Origin: Elusimicrobiales bacterium | GTDB taxonomy: Bacteria; Elusimicrobiota; Elusimicrobia; Elusimicrobiales; Elusimicrobiaceae | DNA length: 64,000 nt | Direction of reading: 5' to 3' | NCBI GenBank assembly: GCA_041651175.1 | Contig: JBAZJT010000012.1 | Span: forward strand, 1-64,000 | Shown here: positions 8,208 through 20,200 of the stretch, piece by piece | How the letters are laid out: each line of letters starts with the position of its first letter | Numbering within the stretch: position 1 is the first letter of the stretch | The notes under the pieces: generated by a model | Seen by the model: the letters and a program-made list of their open reading frames with translations, nothing else | Told to the model about the DNA's origin: nothing | The model's database searches: none | Made by a program: the position numbers and the translations under genes

Positions 8208-11200
8208 ATGTCTGAGGTTTACGCAACAATGATATATCGTCAAAAACCAATGTCATGGGTTTTGCATACTTCACTGACAGTATTTTGCCTGTGTTTTGCA
8301 GCAGTTATAGCAAATGCCACAATATACGACGGGAAGGCGGACATAGTATTAGGACAATCCACTTTTACGGTTTCAAACAGGAATGTCATTGAAAGCGATA
8401 AAGTGGATACCCCCGTCGGTGTATCAGCGAATGGTGTCTGGGTTGTTGACCAGAACAATAACCGTGTTCTATACTGGGCAGGCGGACCGTCAGTAAACGG
8501 GCAAGGGGCTGATGGTGTTATCGGTCAATCGGATTTTCAGTCCGGAATGCCAAACCGCGGCGGAGTTGCCGGAAGTAATACGCTAAACAAACCTTGCAGC
8601 GTTGTGAACTTTCCAGTAAATGGTGATATGTATGTATGGGTAGCGGACTGTGGCAACAATCGTGTTCTGCGTTTCAAAAATCCGCCTCCTGTTGGCGCGA
8701 CAGCGGATATTGTGTTGGGACAAGCAGATTTCTATTCTACTACTGCTAACCGTGGCGGCGGCGTTGCCGCCAACACGTTGAATCTAGAGGATCAAAACGG
8801 AGATCACTATTCAATTCTAGCCATGAAGTCTGATACAACTTCGCCTGATTTATGGGTTGCGGATAGTGGCAACCATAGGGTTTTGAAATATCCCGCCAAT
8901 AGTTTAGCTACAGGCATGGATGCCAGCCTCGTATTGGGCCAACTCACAAAAACTGCTACCGATTGTGACTCGATACATGGGATTACGAATTATTGTATGG
9001 GTTTGCCATCAGGAATAGGCGCTCAAGGCGATGCTGTATGGGTTGCGGATATTGCTTTCTCCCGTGTTTTACGTTTCACATCCCCGAGTGCCGACGGTGC
9101 GCAAGCCGATGTGGTTTTAGGTCAAACTGATTTCGGGTCCAATTCTACCGGACTCGCTGCAAACAAATTAAATATGCCGTCTGGCGTATCGGTATCGAGC
9201 GGCGGTGATGTATGGGTTGCCGATACCGGTAATCGGAGGGTGTTGAAATTTACTTATCCTTTTTCAACGGGCCAAAATGCATCAATTGTGCTGGGAGCAT
9301 CTGATTTCACTACCAATAATTGTTCTGGCTACTCAAGTACTTGTTTTGGGCACCCGTCAAGCGTTAGCGTTGGTACTTATGGTGGGATTGCGTTATGGGT
9401 TGTTGACTGGGAGCGTGTTTTGCGATTCGATGACTTAAATACTATAAACGCAAGTTCTACGAGAGTTTTGGGATCACCGGATTTCCAACACGTGTATTGG
9501 AATTCCACTGAAGCAACAGGAATGAGTGTTCCGACCGGTGTTGTGTTTGACCCGAAATATGGACGCGTATTCGTGTCAGATTCGGACAACAACCGTGTTC
9601 TTTGGTGGAATAGCGCGTCATCGCTTGCGATAGGCAAAGCTGCCGATGGAGTATTGGGACAAGCGAATTTTACAGACAACTTATTGCATGGGTTGGGGCA
9701 GAACACTCTATCCGCGCCTGCCGGGCTGGCAGTTGATTCATCAGGAAATTTGTATGTTGCCGATTCTCAAAATAATCGCGTTATGCGATTCCCAGGCGCA
9801 ACACTTGCCAACAATATGAATGCAGATATGGTATTGGGCCAGCAAGATTTTGCTTCCAAGGGTTCGGGCACCTCGGCGAGTACCATGAATTATCCATATT
9901 CCGTGGCAGTAGATACAAACAGCAATGTGTGGGTTGCCGATACCTCAAATAACCGTATTTTGAAATTTGTGGGCAATAATCTGGCTACAGGCATGAATGC
10001 GAGTCTTGTATTGGGGCAAGCAAATTTTTCCGATTATCTTGCCAACAGAGGAGGGACAATAGCGAATAACACACTATATGGCCCCCGAGGTTTAGCCATT
10101 GATAGTACTGGAAACCTTTGGGTGGCAGATGTGGCAAATTATAGAATATTGGAATTTATTTCTCCATCAGCACATGGGCAAGCCGCAAATGTAGTTTTGG
10201 GACAAACTGGTTTCAATGTAGCAACCGGTGGGATTGGACAATATAAACTTGCGCATCCCAGTGGAGTTGCCGCAGACCCTCTGGGAAACATTTGGGTGAA
10301 AGATAGTGCCAACAACCGAGTTTTGAAATATGCTCCCCCATTCTCAACTACCAATATGCCAGCTAGTCAAGTTATAGGCCAAGCTAATTTCAACTCCAAT
10401 ACAGCCAACCGAGGAAGCCGCGTGGATTCCAATGCACTATCTTTTGGGGGACGCCAGTCTTCAGGGATAACTTTAGACAATTATGCAAATCTCTATGTGG
10501 CTGATGAACAAAACAATCGGGTTGTCAAATATAATTCTGGACTTACATCCACAATGCTAAATCCAACCATCACCAATCGCACCAATACAAGTCTGACATT
10601 TTCATGGACATCCGTTCCGGCTGCAGATTATATCGCGGTACTGGCTACGGATAACGGCTACAAAAATATTGTCGCCAATTCCTCCGGCACGACAAGCGGC
10701 AACAACACGAGGACCTTCACGTCTTTGTCGGCGAACACAACCTATTATTTTGAGGTCAAGCTTTCCACCGAAACAGATATTGCTTACTACGGCAATCACA
10801 CATCAACCACAACAATGCTTTATCCGGCGCCCACCATCGCTGCTATTTCCCCGTCAACTGGTATTAGCACTACCACACAGAACAATATCCAGATTACCGG
10901 AACGGATTTCGTTTCAGGCGCGACAGTAAAATTAGCGAAAACAGGACAATCCGACATCATGGCCACAAATGTCGTTTTTGTCAACGCAACACAGCTTATC
11001 TGCTCGTTGCCTATTTCCGGCGCGGCCCTCGGACAGTGGAATGTGGTGGTGACTAATCCGGATGGACAGTTTGCCCCGCTCACCAATGGTTTCACCATAT
11101 TGGCGGCGACCAATCTACACCCGCAATTCTCGCAAGTTTATGCGACCAATGCGCAGATATCGTGGGATTCTGTAACCGGCGCAAGCTATATCGCCGTGCT

Positions 11201-14200
11201 GGCTTTGGACAGCGGATTCTCAACTGTTGTCTCCTCTTTGACGCTGTCATCCAACTCTGCCATGTTTGCGGATTTGCTCGGGGTAACTACCTACTATTTT
11301 GAAGTCAAACTATCCACTGAAACTGACGTGTCTTTTATAAGGAATCAGATATCTACACAAACAGCGCAATACACTCCCCATGTCGGAAATATAATCACTA
11401 TAGCCGGAAATGGAACTGGCGGCTACAGCGGTGATGGCGGACAGGCGTTTAATGCGGAGTTGAATTATCCCGTTGGCGTGGTGGTTGATTCCGCGGGGAA
11501 TGCTTATGTTTCGGATCAAGACAATCATCGGGTTCGCAAAATTGATCATGCAACTGGGGTGGTAACCACTGTGGTCGGCAACGGAAACTATGGCTACAAC
11601 GGCGATAGCGGGGAGGCAATTTACGCGCATTTAGCATCTCCTATGGGTGTTGCGCTTGATTCTGAGGAGAATATCTATATTGCAGATTCCGGCAATAATC
11701 GTGTTCGCAAAGTAACCCGTGCAAACGGCATAATAACCACGGTTGCCGGCAATGGAAGCAGTAGCTACAGCGGTGATGGGGGCCAAGCGCTTAATGCGGG
11801 TTTGGATTGCAGGGGAATAGCGGTTGATTCAGCGGGAAACATTTACATCGCGGATTACAGCAATCGCCGCATCCGCAAGATTGACTATGCTACTGGGATA
11901 ATAACCACCGTGGCTGGTAACGGAGCCAGCGGCTATACCGGCGATGGCGGTCCTGCCACAAGCGCAACATTTCAATGGCCTAGCAGGGTGGCGATTGACT
12001 TCGCAGGGGATATCTACATTGCAGATTCAGGCAATAATTGCATTCGTAAGGTTAATCATGCCACCGGTATAATAACCACGGTGGCTGGCAATGGAGCCAG
12101 CGGTTATGGTGGTGACGGTGGGCTTGCAACAAACGCAACATTATATTGGCCCTATGGTCTGGCTTTTGATTCTGGTGGGAATATGTATATCGCGGATCGC
12201 AGCAATCACCGCATTCGCAAGGTTGACTATGCTACTGGGATAATAACCACCGTGGCTGGTAACGGAACCAACGGCTATAGCGGCGATGGCGGTCCTGCAC
12301 CCAGCGCGAAATTGTATGGGCCAGGCAGCGTGGCTCTTGATGATGAGGGAAATGTTTATATCGCGGATGTTTACAACCATCGCGTTCGCAAAATCTTTAT
12401 GCCGTTGCCCGCAACACTATTGATTCCTCAGTTTACGCAGGTTTACTCAACCAGCGCAACGGTGACGTGGAACGCAATAAACGACGCTCAGTACGTTGCC
12501 ATATTGGCTTCGGATAGTGGGTTCGGCAATATCATCTCCTCTGGCGCGTTGACGACGGCTTCCACCACATATACAGGGCTGTTGCCGGACACAAGCTATT
12601 ATTGCGCGGTAAAACTTTCCACTGACACGGATGGGGCATATCCACTCAACGTTATTTCCACAGTTACATTGCCTGTTCCCGTTGTGGTTCAGATAACGCC
12701 TGTTTCGGGGTTGAATACTGCGGTGTTGAATAATGTGCAGATTACCGGCTCTCATTTCGCCTCCGGCGCGACGGTGAAACTGACAAAATCCGGACAAGCC
12801 GACATTGCGGCGACAAATGTCTCTTTTGTAAGCAGTTCGCAACTCACATGCACGCTGCCGCTGATCGGCGCTGCTGCGGGCCAATGGAATGTAATAGTAA
12901 CCAACCCCGACGGCCAAACCGCCACGTTTTCAAGCGGATTCATAATAACTCCAAATGCAACCGCATGGGCTTGGACAGGAACCGGGGCAATGTTGATGGC
13001 AAGCGCCGAACACACTGCCACACTTTTATCAAATGGTACAGTGCTGGTTTCTGGTGGATGGGCTAATAGTAGTGGTTGGGTATCTTCTGCGGAGATTTAC
13101 GATCCGTCAACGGGTCAATGGACGGTAACTGGGTCAATGACGACCGCACGGCAACGTTATACAACCACCCTTTTGTCAAACGGCAAGGTACTTGCTGTTG
13201 GAGGAAATGGTCTCTCTTCATCCGAGATTTATGATCCTCTAACAGGCCAATGGACGGTAACTGGGTCAATGACTGTAGCGCGGCAACATTCCACTGCTAC
13301 GCTGTTACCTAACGGTAAAGTGCTTGTTGCGGGAGGATACGGTGATGTCAACATACTTTCATCAACGGAGATTTACGACCCGGCTACAGGTCAGTGGACC
13401 TCAACTGGTTTTATGTCCAAAGCGCGCGCTCACCACACCGCCACACTTTTGCCGAATGGGAAAGTGCTTGTTGCTGGTGGGGCTTTTGATTCTGCTCCTG
13501 CTAGTTCTGTCGAGATATATGATCCATCAATAGGTCAATGGACCATAACTGGTTCCATGTCCAAAGCACGCGAGTTTCACACTGCCACACTCTTGCCAAA
13601 TGGCAAGGTGCTTGTTGCCGGTGGATGTGGAAGTTATGATAGTAATGCCGCAGAAGTTTACGATCCTTCAACAGGGCAATGGTCCCCAACTGGTTTAATG
13701 TCCACCAGCCGAGATGCTCACACCGCCACGCTTTTGCCAAATGGCAAAGTATTAGTTGCTGGTGGATCCGGCAGCAATGGGTATACGAATACTGCCGAGA
13801 TTTATAACCCATCAACAGGCCAGTGGACAACAGATAGTCCAATGTTCACGGCAAGGTTTAATCATATCAGCGTATTTTTGCCCAACGGCAAAATACTTAT
13901 TGCGGGAGGATATAACATTGCTAATGCTATTTCTTCCGCCGAATTATACACCCCCGTAACCTCATTATCCCCCTCCTTCTCCGGCGTTTATGTTACCAGC
14001 GCGACTGTGAACTGGACGGCGGTTGCGGGGGCGAGCTATAACGCCGTGCTGGCTTTGGACAGCGGGTATTCAAACATTGTCTCCTCCGGCGCGCTGACAG
14101 CGAATACGACCACTTATACCGGGCTTTCGGCCAACACCACTTATTATTTCGAGGTGAAACTGTCAACCGATGTTGACGGCGCGTATTCGGTCAACACGGC

Positions 14201-17200
14201 TTCCGCGCAGACGCAGGTTGCAAGAACTCCGCTTTCGCCGCAGTTTTCCAATATGTATGTGACCAGCGGGACAGTTTCCTGGAACTCCGTCCCGGGCGCA
14301 AGCTATGTGGCCGTGCTGGCGTCCGACAGCGGATTTGGAAATATCGTATCGTCGGCAGCGCAGACGGGAAACTCAGTCGGCTACAACCTGTCAGAGTATA
14401 CCACCTATTATTTTGAAGTGAAACTTTCCACCGAGACGGACGCCGCTTTTGCCGTCAACCGGATTTCAACCGCCACATTGTATTATCCGCCGCCGACAAT
14501 AACTTCAATATCGCCGGCATCGGCCAGCAACGGCTGGCCCGTTGATGTACAGATTGACGGCGCGGATTTTCTGTCCGGCGCCACCGTAAAATTGACTAGG
14601 ACCGGCCAGACGGATATTGCGGTTTCGTCCATAACCTTTGTCAATGCCTCGCGGATATCATGCACATTACCACTAACCGGGGCACAGTCCGGGCAATGGT
14701 CGCTGATGGTGACAAATCCAGATGTGCGGGCGTCGTCGGCCACGGCCGCGTTTACAGTAACGCTGACTATGACGCCGCTGAACCCGCGTTTTTCTCAGGT
14801 GTCCGTAACCAGCGCGACCGTGGCATGGGACGCCGTGTCGGGCGCGGCTTATACCACGGTTCTGGCAACCGACAGCGACTATACCACGATACTGGACGCC
14901 GCAACGATGGCTGTCGGCGTCACGTCAAAGAGCTTCACAGGATTATCGGAGCATACCACATATTATTTCGAGGTAAAACTCTCCACCGAAGCGAACGTCG
15001 CATACGCCGGCAACCAGATTTCCACTGCGACATTGTATTATCCCCCTCCGGCGATAACCTCGCTTTCGCCGGGCACGGCCAACAACAACGCGCCCTCAGC
15101 AGTGCAGGTAAATGGTGCGAATTTCCTATACGGCGCGTCGGTCAAGCTGCAAAAGACAGGGCAGGCGGATATAACCGCCAATCCCGTCACATTTGTCAGC
15201 GCGGCGCAGATTAACTGCACATTGCCGATAATCAATGCCTCGCAGGGGCAATGGTCGCTTGTGGTTGCAAATCCGGATGTCCGCGCCTCAACGGCGGCAG
15301 CCGCCTTTGATGTAACGGTTGCGTCATCGCCGCTGCATCCGCAATTTTCGCAGGTGTTTGTGACCAGTGCGACTGTGACATGGGATGTTGTGCCGGGGGC
15401 CAGCTATATACCGGTGCTGGCGCTGGACAATGCATTCAGCAATATAATCTCCTCCGGCATATTAACAACTGCAGTCACGACATATACCGGTCTTTCGGCG
15501 TACACCAATTATTATTTTGCGGTGAAATTATCTACCGATACTGATGGGGCGTACTCGGGCAACACCCTCTCCGCGCAAACGCAAATTGCACGAACTCCGC
15601 TTTCACCGCAATTCTCCAACGTCTATGTTACCTCTGCGACAGTTAACTGGACGACTGTGCCTGGCGTAACCTATGTTGCCGTGCTGGCTTCGGACAACGG
15701 GTTTGGCAATATCATCTCTTCCGGCACATTAACGGCGGCAACCACGACATATATCGATCTTTCGGCAAATACCGCCCATTATTTTGGGGTAAAGCTGTCC
15801 ACCGAGACGGACGCCGCTTTTGCCGTCAACCGGATTTCAACCGCCACATTGTATTATCCGCCGCCGACAATAACTTCAATATCGCCGGCATCGGCCAGCA
15901 ACGGCTGGCCCGTTGATGTACAGATTGACGGCGCGGATTTTCTGTCCGGCGCCACCGTAAAATTGACTAGGACCGGCCAGACGGATATTGCGGTTTCGTC
16001 CATAACCTTTGTCAATGCCTCGCGGATATCATGCACATTACCACTAACCGGGGCACAGTCCGGGCAATGGTCGCTGATGGTGACAAATCCAGATGTGCGG
16101 GCGTCGTCGGCCACGGCCGCGTTTACAGTAACGCTGACTATGACGCCGCTGAACCCGCGTTTTTCTCAGGTGTCCGTAACCAGCGCGACCGTGGCATGGG
16201 ACGCCGTGTCGGGCGCGGCTTATACCACGGTTCTGGCAACCGACAGCGACTATACCACGATACTGGACGCCGCAACGATGGCTGTCGGCGTCACGTCAAA
16301 GAGCTTCACAGGATTATCGGAGCATACCACATATTATTTCGAGGTAAAACTCTCCACCGAAGCGAACGTCGCATACGCCGGCAACCAGATTTCCACTGCG
16401 ACATTGTATTATCCCCCTCCGGCGATAACCTCGCTTTCGCCGGGCACGGCCAACAACAACGCGCCCTCAGCAGTGCAGGTAAATGGTGCGAATTTCCTAT
16501 ACGGCGCGTCGGTCAAGCTGCAAAAGACAGGGCAGGCGGATATAACCGCCAATCCCGTCACATTTGTCAGCGCGGCGCAGATTAACTGCACATTGCCGAT
16601 AATCAATGCCTCGCAGGGGCAATGGTCGCTTGTGGTTGCAAATCCGGATGTCCGCGCCTCAACGGCGGCAGCCGCCTTTGATGTAACGGTTGCGTCATCG
16701 CCGCTGCATCCGCAATTTTCGCAGGTGTTTGTGACCAGTGCGACTGTGACATGGGATGTTGTGCCGGGGGCCAGCTATATACCGGTGCTGGCGCTGGACA
16801 ATGCATTCAGCAATATAATCTCCTCCGGCGCGCAAACTGCCGCATCAAGGTTTTTCACTGGATTGGTGGAGCATACCACCTATTATTTCCAAGTGAAACT
16901 GGCCAACGAAACAGATATCGCATATTATGCCAACCAAGTCTCAACGATGACGCTACTTTATCCGTTGCCGGCGATAACATCAGTTGCGCCGGTCTCGGCT
17001 ATAAACAACGGCTCGGTGTTTGTACAGATAAACGGCAATAATTTTGTGTCCACGCCGACAATCAGCCTGACCATGAACGGCTTACCGGATATAAATGCGA
17101 CGTCCGTTGTTTTCGTGAACGCCACCAAGCTCACATGCGTGTTACCGATAATGGGTGCGCAGGCGGGGGTATGGAGCGTAACGGTTACAAATCCAGACGG

Positions 17201-20200
17201 TCAGGGAACATCGCTGGCGGGCGGGTTTACCGTGCTGGCTACGACCAATCTGCATCCCCGGTTTTCGCAAGTGTTTGTAACCAGCGCGACGGTTACCTGG
17301 GACGACGTGCCGGGCGCGGTTTATATGCCAGTGCTGGCCTCTGACGGGTATGTCGCGATATCGTCCGCGGCGTCAAGCGGGCATTCGGCGACGTACACCA
17401 AATTATCTCCCGCAACCGTCTACTTTTTTGAGGTGAAGTTGTCTACCGAAACGGATATTGCTTATTATGGCAACCGTACATCGGCGCTGACAATGGCTTA
17501 CCTGCCGCCGCACATAACCGGCATAACGCCGGCGTTCGGGGCAAACACCGGCTCGCTGCCGGTGATTATAGAAGGGGACAATTTCCTGCCCGCGCCGACG
17601 GTTAAACTGACCAAAAGCGGACAAGTGGATATAACCGTGTCATCGGTCACCTATATCAGCGCAACGAAAATCACATGCACATTGCCGATAACCGGCGCGG
17701 CGCCCGGTCAGTGGAATGTGGTGGTGACCAATTCAGATGGACAATTTGTTGCGCTAACAAATGGTTTCACTATTCTGGCAGCGACAAGCCTGCATCCGCA
17801 GTTCAGCCAGGTTTATATAACCAGCGCGACGGTGACATGGGACAGCGTGTCCGGCGCGAGCTACGTGCCTGTGCTGGCGATCGACGACGGTTTCGGCACA
17901 GTCGTTTCCAGCGGCGCGCAGTCCGGCGCTTCAAAGATATTTACCGGATTGACGGAACACGCCACCTATTACTTTGAGGTGAAGCTGTCCACCGAAACGG
18001 ACATCGCCTATGGCAATAACCGTATTTCAACAGAAACATTGTCGTATCCTGTCCCCGGCATAAGCGGGTTGGCCCCGGACTCCGGCGTAAACAGTGCCGT
18101 GCTGGATGTTCAAATTAACGGCGGCAATTTCCTGCCCGCGCCGACGGTTAAACTGACCAAAAGCGGACAAGTGGATATAACCGTGTCATCGGTCACCTAT
18201 ATCAGCGCAACGAAAATCACATGCACATTGCCGATAACCGGCGCGGCGCCCGGTCAGTGGAATGTGGTGGTGACCAATTCAGATGGACAATTTGTTGCGC
18301 TAACAAATGGTTTCACTATTCTGGCAGCGACAAGCCTGCACCCGCAGTTCTCGCAGGTTTATGTGACCAGCGCGACGGTAACGTGGGATGCGATAGCTGG
18401 TGTAAGCTATACTCCTGTGCTGACCACCGATAGCGGCTATGCGAACGTTGTCGCATCCGGAACACAAACAGGAAATACAAGCACATTTACCGGATTGACG
18501 CCGAATACGGGGTACTACTTTGAGGTGAAACTCTCTACGGAAACGGATATCGGTTATGGCAATAACCGAATTTCAACGACTACGCGGTCCTATCAGCCCC
18601 CGCTGATAACACAGATAACACCGGCTTCCGGAATAAATATCGGACCGCTGAATGCCTTGATTGAAGGCAGCAATTTCATGCCCACCCCGACCGTTAAGCT
18701 GACCAAAAGCGGACAGTTGGATATAGTCGTGTCCTCTGTTACTTTTATTAATTCAACACAGTTGACCTGCGCATTGCCTATAACCGGCGCGCAGGCGGGG
18801 CAATGGAATGTGGTGGTGGTAAATTCGGATAATCAGACCAATACCCTTTCAAACGGTTTTGCCGTGCAGAACGCATTTATTCCGCCGACAGGGAAACCCG
18901 GAACGCCCTCCGCCGGTTCCGCGTTTGTCAAAAGCCTTGTCCTGACATGGTCTCAAGGCACTGCGGCGGATTTACTTACCGGAATAACGGGGTATCATCT
19001 TGAGGTTGGGGTTAATCCGCAGTCAAATGACGCAAGCCTGTTTAATAGTGATGTCGGTCTTGTGCTGTCCACATCCGTTCTGACGGCGCAGGATGGCACG
19101 TATTACTACGCGCGTGTCTGCGCCAAGAACGCCGCTGGTATCTGCAGCGCATATTCGGATTGGAGCGCGCAAGTCGGGGTTGATTTAAGCGCGCCTGTTG
19201 CGCCGATTATAACCTCGCCCACACATCCGGAACACGAATTATCTTATTGTGAAGGCAATCCTTCTTTTGCGCTGTCCGGTATCTCGGATTTTTCAGGCGT
19301 CGCGGGGTATTATTGGAAAGTGGACCAGAACAATAATACCGTTCCATCCGCATCGGATGATTATGCGGCGGCAGCTACAATACAGATAAACAGTCCGCTT
19401 GCCGACGGAACATGGTATTTCCATGCTGTTGCTAAAGACGATGCCGGCAATGTGGGAACGCAAGCAGGGCATTACAAATTCATTCTCCAGACGGCTGTCA
19501 ATCCTTCCGCGGGTCATACTTATACAATGGGCGACGGCTCCAGTATAGTGTTTCCGTCCGGCGCAGTATTAACGCCGACCTTCCTTTTAGTGCGGCAGCT
19601 CGGTTCCACGGAAATTCCCGCCGGCGTGTACGACCCCAATTGGACGGTTACGCCATTCGTCAAGGAAATTCAACTGGCCGACGGAACGCATCAATTGAAT
19701 CAGGGTATTGTGATAACTTTGAAATATACAGACGCTGCCATCGGGGGGCTAAAACCGGCAAGCCTGAAAATCGCTTATTATGATACGGTTGCTCATAACT
19801 GGCAAGTCATCAATAATTCCGTTGTGGACACTGCGGCAAAAACCGTTACCGCTATCGTAAACCATTTAACGGCGTTTGCAATTATTGGTTCTTCCACCAG
19901 TAACGAGGCTATTTTTGGCTTGAGCAATTATCCGAATCCTTTCGCAGCCGGAGGAGGCGGAGCAACCAAAATAAGATATTCTCTGAGTAACAATGCCGCC
20001 GTGCAAATCAGACTATATGATTTGCTGGGCAAGCTGGTTTATGAATGGAATTTTTCAGCGGGCGATTTCCCCGGCGGTTCAACGGGACCGAATGAAATCG
20101 TCTGGGACGGTAAAAACGGTCGCGGTAATTATGTGGCTGCCGGCGGATATATCTGTCTTGTCAAATCCGGCGGCGTGACCGTTAAAACCAAAATCGGAGT

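Noticed and set aside
11392..12400. Regular direct repeats considered as a CRISPR array
   Set aside because: Spacing is about 170 bp, in frame, with NHL protein repeats (GDGG, IRKVDYATG); no short palindromic repeats with unique spacers.
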